This document shows positions 37,401 through 47,832 of a stretch of DNA of 64,000 nucleotides, one piece after another. A program made the translations under genes and the position numbers. Source of the stretch: Aphrophora alni (lineage: Eukaryota; Arthropoda; Insecta; Hemiptera; Aphrophoridae); the NCBI GenBank assembly GCA_963513935.1, contig OY740765.1:74011718-74075717 (forward strand). The letters run 5' to 3'. Position 1 is the first letter of the stretch, and each line of letters begins with the position of its first letter. Under the pieces are notes generated by a model. That model made no database searches, was not told where the DNA came from, and worked only from the letters and a program-made list of their open reading frames with translations.

Positions 37401-38363
37401 AGGGAAGTGTTAGACATGCCCTCTGATCACATGATACCTAAGGTTTCATTAGACAAGCCTTTTAAGACGAAGATCTTCTCTAGGGAAGAATGGGAGTCTG
37501 GAAGGAAGTTATACAACGAGCAAGATATAGTCTGGTTCACAGATGGCTCGAAAACAGAGATGGGTACAGGCGGTGGCATTAATGGGTTTAACCCAGAGAG
37601 GTCCATCGTACTGAGCCTAGGTAAGCATGCTACTGTTTTCCAAGCAGAAGTAGGTGCTATCTCTGAATGCATCAAGGAGAATCAAAGAATGAAATACATT
37701 GGTAAGAACATTCTGATCTTCACAGATAGTCAAGCTGCCATTAAGGCACTTAACACGACAAAGGTAAAGTCGAAGCAGCTATGGGACTGCATCTCATCAT
37801 TGATAAAGCTTAGTCAGATGAACACGGTCACTGTTGGCTGGGTTCCTGGCCACTCAGGTATTGAAGGTAATGAGAGAGCAGATGAACTAGCCAGGTCAGG
37901 CTCTGAATCCCCTTTCGTTGGCCCGGAACCGGTGCTCGGAATCTCTTATGGACATGCCAGGGAGGCGGTTGATACGTGGATGCGGGAGGGGATGAACAGG
38001 GTCTGGACGAATTCAACCACTAGTAGACTTGCTAAAAGGTTAATTAGACCAAGCAAGAAACATGCGGAACAACTCATCTCTCTCAGAAGGGATAACTTGA
38101 GGTGGGTGGTTGGTCTCTTAATGAGCCACTGTCACCTCAGAAAACACCTACACAGGATAGGAATTGCTGCAGATAATACATGCAGGAAATGTGGTCTGGC
38201 TGAAGAGTCTGCAGAACACATTCTTTTGGAGTGTGAGGCGCTAGGACGAGCCAGGCTGTACTTTCTAGGCCCTCCGGGGAAAGAGATGGAAACCATCCTA
38301 GACAACCCTATCGGTAGTATCTGTTCCTTCATAAGGATGACGGGTATTACTGATTGGGTGTAG
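34402..38363 (+). pseudogene. LINE ORF2: endonuclease, reverse transcriptase, RNase H
   Basis: Frame 1 from 34402: about 140 residues without recognised domains join the endonuclease at EGIDVALYLEPW, so the first part of the endonuclease is lost. LGVDSNAHHLAWGS and VEPSLADHQHIQFEM are further endonuclease blocks. A single TAG at 36166-36168 cuts the frame, which resumes in frame (NWSVARVVFAPKPGRAGYAQ). Reverse transcriptase has GAFLDIEGAFSNTS and RRGCAQGGVLSPLLWNLVVD, but the active site reads GYAYDVAI, the first catalytic Asp replaced by Tyr. Loss of one G in the run at 37341-37344 shifts to frame 3 for RNase H (WFTDGSKTEMG, FTDSQAAIKAL, GWVPGHSGIEGNERADELA) and the CRKCGLAEESAEHILLEC motif. 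Stop at 38361-38363. Confidence 0.92.
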
Positions 38364-38475
38364 GAAGGAAATTGGGGCGGCAAAAGACCTTCAGGTCGAC
38401 GCCGGTGATGCCTCTGATGGAGGTTATCACAGCCCAGTTATTAAAAAAAAAATAAAAAAAAAAAAAAAAATACTA
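38364..38475 (+). other. LINE 3' untranslated region and A-rich tail
   Basis: Short GC-rich untranslated region (about 78 bases), then an A tract broken by a single T. This is consistent with target-primed reverse transcription. Confidence 0.85.
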
Positions 38476-38867
38476 TGTCATGATCCGAATGCTCCATCCG
38501 CATTGACACCTGCACATTTCTTAACGTTGAGTCCAACTTTGGACTATCTGCCTTCAGTTAACACCCTACAGACACCACTTAACCGTCTTAGTCGATACAG
38601 ATTACTTGATAGAATTGTGCAAGACTACTGGAATACTTACAAGATTTGCAAGTAAGAAGTCGCTGGAGAGAACAGTCAAAACAGCTTGAAACAGGAACCT
38701 TAGTGATGCTGATGGATATCAATAATACGCCCCTAAGCTGGCCAATGGGGATAGTCGAGGAGATATTTCCAGGCAAAGATGGAACTGTTCAGGTAGCTAA
38801 CGTACGAACCAATAGGGGAGTTTATCGACGTCCAGTGATAAAACTATGTCCACTCCCAACGCAGTAA
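38476..38867 (+). pseudogene. BEL pol end (integrase C-terminus), right of the LINE
   Basis: Frame 1 continues the interrupted integrase (HDPNAPSALTPAHFL, TPLNRLSRYRLLDRIVQDYW). A frameshift with some loss near 38630 then gives frame 3 (LQVRSRWREQSKQLETG, LSWPMGIVEEIFPGKDG, GVYRRPVIKL), the BEL C-terminal domain also seen at 1045-1308. Stop at 38865-38867. Confidence 0.9.
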
Positions 38868-39120
38868 AACCAATTTTTGTGTAACATAAAAGTGATATTT
38901 AATTTGGTTGATTTTTCTAGAAGAATAATGTTTTGTTTGATAATAAAAGTGATATTTAATTTTGTTGATTTTTCTAGAAGAATAATGGTTTATTTGATAA
39001 TAATTTATAGTAACAAGATGCTGTGTTTTCAATATTTAGTAGACTACTCAATCTTTAAAAAAAAAAAAAAACTATGTAATTTTATTTTTTTGAAAATAGT
39101 ATTTTCAGCGCTGGGGAGTA
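38868..39120 (+). other. BEL 3' untranslated region
   Basis: Contains a direct repeat of about 60 bases, AAAAGTGATATTTAATTT followed by GTTGATTTTTCTAGAAGAAT (about 38887 and 38945), and an A13 run near 39058-39071. GCGCTGGGGAGTA just before the 3' LTR is the purine-rich tract candidate. Confidence 0.75.
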
Positions 39121-39386
39121 TGTTTGTGCCTGTCGGCAAATAATTTTGTATAAGACATAGGTAAGGGGATTGGGTAAGAGCATAAGGCAAGCTACACAGC
39201 AGTAGTGTTTGAGCCACTGAAGAATTATCATGGCGTCTCCCTCGAGACTGGACAAGAGATTCGCCAGGGTGCACCCGCCTTCTCAACTCGACATCGTAGC
39301 ATCGGTATCCGTAAGAATCATCATATACAGTCCACATAACAAGTCGGTAAGTCTAACATAATAATATTACCGCCAACGCCAAAACA
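39121..39386 (+). repeat. BEL 3' LTR
   Basis: 266 bp, same ends as 28197-28462, with about 9 mismatches by eye. It is followed by the right TATAT duplication. Confidence 0.93.
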
Positions 39387-39391
39387 TATAT

Positions 39392-39975
39392 AGATGTTGG
39401 CAGGCGAAGAGAATTTTGATTTTCCTTTGTTCAGTGATATATCTCGCTGATTCCCGGACTTGACATATACAACCCATAGTCTGATCAGCTATGAGGTTCT
39501 CCTTGATGGCAAAAGCCGCCACATGTACCTGACATGTCTCATATCCAAATGGATGATAAATCAATCCCTTGCAAAAGGAGACATCCTCCATCATCGGGCA
39601 CTCCGCAGGTGTAATCGATGCGACGAGAATGCAGAGAGTGTCATGAACTCTTCTGTTTCTTCGTCACAATGTCGTCTTCGGACGAGGACATAATGAGTCC
39701 ATTTTCTTAGATAGTTAAGTTTGGTAATTTCTTTCTTTGTTGTTTATCTTGGTGGAGGTATATTGACCGGTTCTGTCGAACTACGCATAGGTTAGGGTGT
39801 ACCAAATATAGTGCAATGCATGTTAGTTTTAAGGTATCCTGAGGTCTAAAACATCTGTCTGAGAGAAATTTTTTTCTTCTTCTCTCTTCCTCTTTCGTTC
39901 TTCAAAATTTTGTGGGAGGCCCTTCTGGCCCTCTTGAGACTCCACCCTAATTCCGTCCTTCGGGGGGGGGAGAGC
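39392..39975 (+). other. Gypsy A 3' untranslated region, right of BEL, with polypurine tract
   Basis: Non-coding continuation of element A. Just before the 3' LTR lies CGGGGGGGGGGAGAGC (39960-39975), the polypurine tract that primes plus-strand synthesis. No env frame is recognised. Confidence 0.85.
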
Positions 39976-41265
39976 TGTAACATCCGTCACATGTAAAATA
40001 ATTTACATTGCCAATAATGCAGATTAAAATAAACCAACCAACAAAGATTCAGGTCTAGCGCTTGGACGATGCTACCACCTGGCGAGCAATATCGGAAACG
40101 ACATCGGATCACCTGTCCGATGTACCCTGACCTCGACCAACATCAAGCTTGCAAGTCAGTTCTTAACTTCTATATATAGTAGTCGCCTCTTCTTTACAAA
40201 ATGTAATTCTCAAAGTAAAATTTATGATCAAAATCGTGCTGCTTCTTTTTCAAAATTATGTCTCATAACTTCAACAACCTATACATTTAGGCTTGTTAGT
40301 GCACATAAAAAAAGTAATCAGTGAGTGTTTTTTTCTTCTTTTTACGATGACCTTCATGGACGCATGAAGCTCGTAAGCTTCCTTACAACAAATCCCAGCA
40401 AAAAGCTGGTTCAAGGTTGGGAGTAAAGACAAGTTCAAACACACACACTCAGCATTTCCTAGTGCACCAGCTCAACTTATAAAAAAAAAAAAAAACCTTT
40501 TGAAAATATGACTTCTGTTAACTAAAGGAACTTTGGTTGTGTTTTTTTTTAAATATAATAAAAAAAACTAAATTTAATCAAAGAAACGAAACATGGTGTA
40601 ATAATGTGTTTTCATCTCAGTGACTATTTACTGTAGAACAATGTGTACTAATTTAAAATTAAAATAAAATTGGATGGGATAGCATATGCAAATTTCGGCC
40701 TCCACGACCCCAAAGGGGTTATTTTTCAAAATTAAAAAAGGTAAACATTGACGTCAATGGCATAAAATAAAATAAAATTTAATTTTCTTTATATAATAAA
40801 TTTATCTATTTAATATAGAAAATATTTAGTTGATCAATTTAGTTTTAGTAAATATAATAATATAAATGGTAGTAAACTATAAGCATTTGATAATGCAAAT
40901 TTTGTTAACCTTAATAAATACTTTCTAGCTAAATTTTTTTGTCAATATCTAAATTCTTTTTTTTTATAAATTTATATTATCTTAAAAATATAACCTTTTT
41001 GTAACAATTGTATTTGGGGGGGGGGGGGAATCAAGTAATTGTAAATTGTATCAAGCACATGTAATTTAAATTTGAAACTTGTTTAGAAACCAAAATGTTT
41101 GTTAATTGGTTAATTGTTGATTGATTTTTGTGAATGGTCAATTTTTTTTATTCTCTTTTGGGCTTAATAAATTTCAGCACTGTTTTTTGAAAATTGTTTT
41201 CTTTCTTTTTAAACATGTTTACCAGAGGGTTCCAATAAATTATAATTCTTAATTGCCTGGTAACA
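39976..41265 (+). repeat. Gypsy A 3' LTR
   Basis: 1290 bp, matching the 5' LTR throughout. It carries a small extra block after AAAGATTCA (about 40049-40057) absent from the left copy. It ends GGTAACA and is followed by ACTT. Confidence 0.95.
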
Positions 41266-41289
41266 ACTTCAAAACATAATACATTTTAT

Positions 41290-41835
41290 TTTCAGTAGTT
41301 AGTAATTAATTTAAATATTTCTTAATGTACTTATACTGTATACACTATATTAAAACATATCCTGTCAAAAACATTCAAAAGTTAACGCTGTAAAATGATG
41401 TGATGGCTAGGCTGGGTTGGGCAAGTAGTACAATGGCTTTAGTAAATAATTTAAATATTTATTAATGTACCTATGCTGTACACACTATATTAAAAAATAT
41501 CCTGTCAAAAAGCATTCAAAAGTTAACGCTGTAATATGGTATAATGGTTACGCTGGACTGGGCAACTAATACAATGCCGTTAATAAATAATTTAAATATT
41601 TATTAATGTTCTAATACTGTATACAGTATATTAAATCATATCCTGTCAAAAACAACAAAAGTTAACACTGTAAAATGATGTGATGGCTAGGCTGGTCATG
41701 GCAAGTAATACAATGCCGTTAGTAAATAATTTAAATATTTATTAATTAATGAACTTATACTGTATACACTATATTAAAAAAATATCTTGTCATATGCATT
41801 TAAAAGTTAACACTGTAAAATGATGTGATGGTAAA
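41290..41835. repeat. 140-bp-period satellite, about four units
   Basis: AATAATTTAAATATTTATTA and the following TGTACttATaCTGTAtACACTATATTAAAA recur with starts spaced 140 bases apart (markers at 41322, 41462, 41602 and 41742). Each unit also holds TATCCTGTCAAAAaCATTCA then AAAGTTAACgCTGTAAAATG. Gypsy A inserted at its left edge. Confidence 0.9.
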
Positions 41836-42199
41836 ACCGGCAACACTGTATAAGTTTACTCGACGGTCCGCCAAGAGTGCTATAGTAGGCTTTCATAACG
41901 TTTCCATAGCTGTGTGAAATATATCGTTTTAACACAACACCCAAAAACCTAATTATGGAAACTCATGTTCATATGACTTCTTTTTGCATTTATTAAAGAA
42001 TATATGATCAGAAAATTGTTTAACACATTTGCCAAAATCTAGTTATGAAACCTCGTGTTCATATGACTTTATTTTGCATTTTGTTAAAGAATATACGATA
42101 AGAAAATTGTGGAAACGTGTGTATGTTTCCACAATTTGAAAATGTATCTACAGTGTGGGCGTGTGCATGTTGATGTATTCACAATTGAGTAAAAACACT

Positions 42200-42250
<51 letters not shown>

Positions 42251-43644
42251 ACACTGAGACGGAATGAGAAAGTCATTCGTCTCATGGTAAATTTAAAACG
42301 TTTAAATTGGCGCACTAAACTCTGTAAAGTGGAAATGCGATAATGCGGTGACGTCACGCGAGGCCAAGGAAAAACTTTGCTTGTCCAAGCATGAAAAGCC
42401 AAATTATGGTAGTTCTAATTTTATTAAAAAGCTAAAATACTAAGTTAAATAATTATTCAGTGGAATCAGTCGACTAATATTATCAACAAATAAATGTAAA
42501 AGCACCTAAAACAAAAAAGTTATTAAAGAAATTAGAAGGGCTCAAAAACCTAAAATTTGCAAAAAGGGGAGAATCAAAAATCAAAAGTAATAGAGTCATA
42601 AACAATAGGGTACATAATAATAATCAGAATAAAAAATAATAATAATAATAATAATAATAAGGGGAGAAAGGACTTAGAAAGTCATTCTTGGAGAGTTTTT
42701 TAAGATTTTAAAGGTGAAAGGGTAATAAACTAAATTATAATAATAATAACAAATGAAAAGCAGTCGTAGGGAATAATAATATGTGATCAAAATAAGATTT
42801 AAAGTTAAAATGGGGGAGATATAATAATAACAAAAGGTAAAAAGTTAAAGCCCAAAAGCGGAAAAATAAATGTTAAAGGGGGAAAATAAGTAATAGATAA
42901 TGTGTATTAAAGATGTAAAAATGTAAAACAACAGAACAGATTTGAAAATTGATAATGGGGGGATTTTATAAACAATTAATACGACGCTCAAAAAGTCACG
43001 ACTTCGAAAATCAATAACTCGAGAGCCATGCGAGCTACGACGAAAAACTAAAAAGTTATTTCCGTCATAGGACCAGGAGAAGAACTTTTGTGCAAAAGAA
43101 CTTTGAAAAAAAGACTGAAATAAAAAGTTAGATTGTGAAAAAATAGACATTCGGAAAAAGTGCGGTAGCTCAAAAAATACGCGGCCGAAAACGACGAATC
43201 AAGTTTGACAAGACCCCCAAGAACGGAAAGAAGAGGAATTGAAGATCGGGCCAGCCGTTCAAAAGTTACAGCAAGATGTACGAAAAAGTGTTCAAAATCA
43301 CAATTTGCAAGATTTATCATGAATAGTCGCTGCAGGTAGCATGACGTCACAGATCATAAGTTCAATTTGCCTGAACACCTGTTAGCACAAAGAAAGTAAA
43401 ATAATAGATAGATCCAAATATCTATTAAAACGGTTTTTAATAGAAAATAGTTAATAAAAGCAATACAATAGATAAAAACTAAACCTAGAACAGCTTCTAG
43501 TATAATAGTTTCGGAGAAAAGCAGTCGAAAACTAAGAAAAATACAGAAGAGACATTTCTTCGCGAAAGGGAGAAAAATTTGTTACCTTTTGTGGGAACAT
43601 TCCCACAAAAAGGGAGAGCCAAAATAGTCGGTTGATAGACCGAT
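41836..43644. other. Unassigned sequence with microsatellites
   Basis: No gene recognised. It contains a (CA)n tract at 42203-42256, an (AAT)n tract at 42632-42660, and a perfect hairpin TTTTGTGGGAA-CA-TTCCCACAAAA at about 43588-43611, just outside the foldback left arm. Confidence 0.55.
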
Positions 43645-44753
43645 ACTCTAGTCTCAGTCGGACAGGAAGGGCGTTTCTTTAGTCACTGTACTTATTTCTC
43701 CTAAATTCAACCTAGCAAATTTCAAGATAAATAGTTCAAGTAATAATAAAAGTAACTTATAAAGTTTTTTTAACTGATTTCGAAAATCAATCTGCAAGAA
43801 GATCCATCTACATAGAAGGCTATTCAGCAGGGATACGTAATTACTACCAGCACTCCACAACTTTAAAATATCCAGGAATTGGAGAGAAAATAACTTGAAG
43901 ACATCATAAACCAATTACAGCAAAGAACTTCACAATTTTAAGACCTTCATGTTAAGTGTGAAGGTACACTAAATCTATAGAATAATTCGTAAAAAGTAAA
44001 TTCATTTAAATTGACAATTAATTGGGGAAATTTATAATATATTTGCTCCTTTAGATTCAAATTAACTCTGCTTTGGTTTAGAATAAGGTTCAAACTTAAA
44101 TACGACTATTTCAGTCCAGGAAAAACTATGTGTAGTCCTAGCTAGAATAATCTAGCATTTTTTAATTTTTTATTATTAATAAGAAATTTATGTCAGATTA
44201 ATTGTGTTATATTTTGTTGTTTGTTGTTCTATAAAATTTAAAATTGTTTTAATGTGTTTGATGATCAATAAGACATAAAATTTTATTCTCAAGTGTAATT
44301 ATTTTCATCCACCATTCTGGTTTTTTAACATTGCTTCTTTAAATAACTCAAGATTAAGAAATTCATAATTATAAATGTGCTCTGGTAAAATATAAGAAAT
44401 ATAAATTATTGAAGAATTATTATCAGAATTCAGGAGCCGATTTCTTCCAAAAGGCACTTCCCCAGAGAGAGAGAGAGAGAGAGTGGGTAAAAGTAAATAG
44501 TAAATTCAGTGAGCGATAAAATAAAATTCAGGGAATTTTCGTAGAATAAAAATTGTAAGTTATTGAGAACAGACTCATACTTGCAAAAGCCAAGCTTGGA
44601 AATATCTTTGATTAATAAAAGTGTAAAAGTGAGCAACTTGGTCTTGTCCGCGATTGAACAGACACGAACTCCTGACGAGCGGCGTTCTAAAGCGAGGTTA
44701 AGATTCGCGGAAAGTCAAAACGTTAGAGGAGCGCGGCGAGTGGCCTGTCAAAG
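43645..44753 (+). repeat. Foldback left arm
   Basis: It carries one copy of the terminal subrepeat that is present about 2.8 times on the right, and a (GA)n run at 44466-44483. The arms are diverged by substitutions and indels, so the element is old relative to the insertion of B. Confidence 0.85.
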
Positions 44754-44793
44754 CGTTAGAGAATCGCGGCAACACACACACGTATCACCCTCA

Positions 44794-45732
44794 CTTTGGG
44801 AGGCCACTCACCACTTATCCCTACTTGAAACGGCACTCGCCACAAACCCCCCTTTACATTTAGACCCCTCGCTGGGAGTTCGAGTCAGTTCGATCGCGGA
44901 CAAGGCCAAGTTCCTTACTTTTACAATTTTTCTTTATCAAAGTTATTGCAAGACTTGGCTTTTGTAAGTCTGAGTCTGTTCTCAACAACTTACAATCTGA
45001 ATTTACTAAAATTCTGTGAATTTTATTTCTTTGCTCACTGAATTTACTTTTATTACTTTCACACACACTCTCTCTCTGGGGAAGTGCCTTTTGGAAGAAA
45101 TCGGCTCCTGAATTCTGATAATAATTTTTATTTATTAATATTTTATATTATACCAGAGCACATTAATAATAATAACTTTTTAATCTCTAATTATTTAAAA
45201 AGGAAATGTTTAAAACCAGTATGGTGAATAAAAAGAATTAACACTTGAGCATAAAATTTTTATATACTCTTAACCATTAAACAATTTTACACAATTTATC
45301 TTTTATCGAACAACAATCAAAATATTTTTACACAATTAATAGGACATAAAATTCCTATTCATTAATACAAAATTTAAAAAATGCAAGACTATTCCAGCTA
45401 GGACTACAAATAGTTTTTCCTGGACTGAAATAGTCATATTTACTTTTGAACACTTATTCCAGACCAAAGCAGAGTTTACTTGAATCTAAAGAAGTTAATA
45501 TATTTAAAATTTCCCCAATGACTTTTCAATTGAAATTAGTTTACTTTTTACGAATTATTCTATAGATTAGGTGTGCCTTCACACTTAACCTGAAGGTCTT
45601 GAAGTCGTGAAGTTCGTCGCTGTAGATGGTTAACGGTGTATTCAAATAATCTCCTTTCCAACTCCTGGTTATGTTATAGTTGTGGACTGCTGGTAGTAAT
45701 TACGATTCCTAGATGACTAGTCTTCTATTTAG
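44794..45732 (-). repeat. Foldback right arm, inner part
   Basis: Inverted counterpart of about 43808-44753. It stops exactly at the Gypsy B LTR start; the last flank bases TTAG are one copy of the B target-site duplication. Confidence 0.85.
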
Positions 45733-47312
45733 TGTTACCATATTTAAGAATTTAAGGATGAGATCCTTAAATAGTTTATTCTGGAACCAGGAATGGCAAC
45801 ATGCTTGAATAAAAGAAATACAAATTTTAATTATTTAAATTACACATGTTAATTATACATGTTAATTACACATGTTAATTAATTATATATTAAACATATA
45901 TACATATATGTTTTCATGTTAGCAAACATATATATATGTTGGCTAACTAAAAAAAGTTTTTTAAATATATATTTTAGAAAAAAAGGAAATTTATTTATTA
46001 ACGTCAATATTAAAAATTCAGAAAATTAACCCCTTTGAGGTCGTGAGATCGAAAAATTTTGCATGCATATCCCATCTAAAGAAATTTTATTTTTGGTTCT
46101 AGATTTTTTTTTTTAAAACAAAATAACTATATTTTAAAGACAAAGACATTCAAAAAATATCATTTCACAAATTTCACTTGCTAGTTTTCCACTGGTATGA
46201 AAGTCACAGATCGAATTGTTCTTCTATTTTTCACTTTTACCTTTTTTGTTATTTTTTAAAAAAAGGTACTTAGGTTTTATGCTGACTTAGAATTCACAGC
46301 AAGATCGTAAGATTTCTCTAGCCTGCTGGAACCAGCTTATTGGTGTATAAAAAAAAAAGTGTCGCATTACACACAGAACAGACATTTCTTGACAGGTTAA
46401 AACATTTCCTTTGTAGCTTTATGAGCAAAATATTTCTTTGTAACTATTTTTTTTACATTAAAGCAGTTTCTTTGAAAACAAAAGATTATATATGTTGAAT
46501 AATTTACTGAATGACTTCATTTTATTTTTTTAAGGAAACGAGAAGTTTTACGTTTTAAAGATTGTTTGAATTTAAGCTCATATGATTTATTGACAATTTA
46601 AAATTCAGTTGAAATTAAATTTAAAGATTTCTTTAATAGGTGATTTGACTTTACAATAACTAAAATAAAAGGAAAACCTATTGGTTTTTCTTTCAAAAGA
46701 TTATATCAAGTTATATTCTCAAAAAAAAAAAAAAAAATACAGATAACATAAAGTGTAATTACAATTAAAAAGACAATTTCAAATTTTAGTTCTATGAACA
46801 GTAAATATATTATAATATAGTCAACTCAATAAAGTTTAAAATGAAATCTTGTTTTACCTGGATTTTAGATGACGAAATCCTGGAAAACTTTGCTGAAAAG
46901 GTTTGTGAAGCGATGTCGATTCTATGAAAATTTAACATGGTTACTTTTTAAATTTAGAAGATTTAAGACGCACATTTCAACTTTAAAATAAATTCCTACA
47001 CGCCTTTAAATAAGAAAAATTTTCATTTTCGTAGTCGACTCATTTCTTTTTTTTAATTTTGAAAAATTGCGACTTACATTGTACAAAAACTAGAGTGACT
47101 GCTGTCCCGTTATCTGAAGAACAGAGCCTGACTCAAGATTCAATTTCAGCCTGAGGGTAGTTTACAGTCCAAACGTCTGATTCTGTGTTTCAGAGGTAAA
47201 ACGCTAGGGGCCAGCACGTGACGGACGGGCTGGAATTATTAAATCTGAGCAATTTAAAATTAAATCTATAATATCCTTGCAGATTGAATTAAAGAAAAGG
47301 TTGGTTGTTACA
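45733..47312 (-). repeat. Gypsy B 3' LTR
   Basis: 1580 bp. It shares long blocks with 58180-60291 but lacks a roughly 590-base segment present there, and has extra ACATGTTAATTA repeats (about 45843-45890). The inner block reads, on minus, TCACGACCTCAAAGGGGTTA, related to the Gypsy A LTR. Confidence 0.92.
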
Positions 47313-47498
47313 GTTCTCCCCCTACAAAAGACGGAGTCCCTGGATGAGAGCAAAGTGACAAGGCTTTCTGCAAGGGATATCCCTTTAAACTTAACCTAAA
47401 CAAGTGCTTAACTTATGACTAAGATGAACCCAATGAGGACCGTAATCTGGTCAATACACCTTCACCAAGAATATCATAAACAAGTACAAACATACAAG

Positions 47499-47535
<37 letters not shown>

Positions 47536-47832
47536 ACAAAATACAAAACTAATAACAATTTAAACACAATACAATTATACACTGAAGTTTTCATGCAAGC
47601 TGGACTCACTATGTCCAAAGGTTTGGAGGATATGGAATCCTGTTAAATAAATCTCCAAGAAAGAGGTGATCAGTCTCTCATCGAAGAAGAAATAAGATGT
47701 TCACGAGATGGCCAGTCTCGGGCTAGAGACAAGTCCGGTGGGTTTTGCTTGCAAGCGTATGTCGGTATGAAACCGAGTATAACCACACATGTGGTGAAAG
47801 TTTTCAGCTGGGGTTCCTTAGCTCATGGTGAC
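47313..47832 (-). other. Gypsy B 3' untranslated region with polypurine tract
   Basis: On the minus strand GTAGGGGGAGAAC lies directly before the 3' LTR (47313-47325), in the same position as the purine tract of A. A (TA)n tract lies at about 47502-47533. Confidence 0.8.

Larger units (their letters stand above)
33937..38475 (+). mobile_element. I-group LINE nested in the BEL integrase
   Basis: A non-LTR retrotransposon with an A-rich tail (38442-38470). It is flanked by TGTCATG at 33930-33936 and 38476-38482, which I read as the target-site duplication; the flanking bases suggest an extra one-base indel. Immediately outside, BEL integrase codons resume. The element is 4.5 kb. ORF1 is largely missing: the 5' frame runs from a short N-terminal piece directly into the endonuclease. 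Endonuclease, reverse transcriptase, RNase H and a C-terminal Cys/His motif fit the I/LOA/R1 assemblage; the exact clade is uncertain. Confidence 0.9.
28197..39386 (+). mobile_element. BEL/Pao retrotransposon nested in Gypsy A
   Basis: Two 266-bp LTRs start TGTTTGTGCC and end GCCAAAACA. The 5-bp duplication TATAT flanks them at 28192-28196 and 39387-39391. It lies in the 3' untranslated region of Gypsy A, same orientation. A 4.5-kb LINE interrupts its integrase; without it, the element is about 6.65 kb, a normal BEL size. By eye the LTRs differ at 9 of 266 positions. The gag and pol genes carry several stops and shifts, so it is dead. Confidence 0.95.
21353..41265 (+). mobile_element. Gypsy LTR retrotransposon A (hosts the nested BEL and LINE)
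   Basis: The two long repeats both start TGTAACATC and end GGTAACA. They are flanked by the 4-bp duplication ACTT at 21349-21352 and 41266-41269, the size expected for Gypsy integrase. Order inside is LTR, primer-binding site, gag-pol, 3' untranslated region, polypurine tract, LTR. A BEL element of 11.2 kb interrupts the 3' untranslated region; without it, A is about 8.7 kb. By eye the LTRs differ at roughly 26 substitutions plus several homopolymer indels, about 2 percent. Gypsy B at 45.7-60.3 kb is a relative in the opposite orientation. Confidence 0.95.

Noticed and set aside
38844..39143. Small frames in the BEL 3' untranslated region as an env or accessory gene
   Set aside because: They encode AT-rich repeat sequence, with no signal peptide plus domain pattern.
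44466..45085. The GA-rich region and 134-residue frame at 44563-44967 as a gene
   Set aside because: It lies across the foldback centre; the inverted arms explain it and there is no domain.
45733..47312. The 45.7-47.3 kb and 58.2-60.3 kb repeats as independent solo LTRs
   Set aside because: Primer-binding site, purine tract, colinear gag-pol and the GTAG/TTAG flanks show that they are the two ends of one element.
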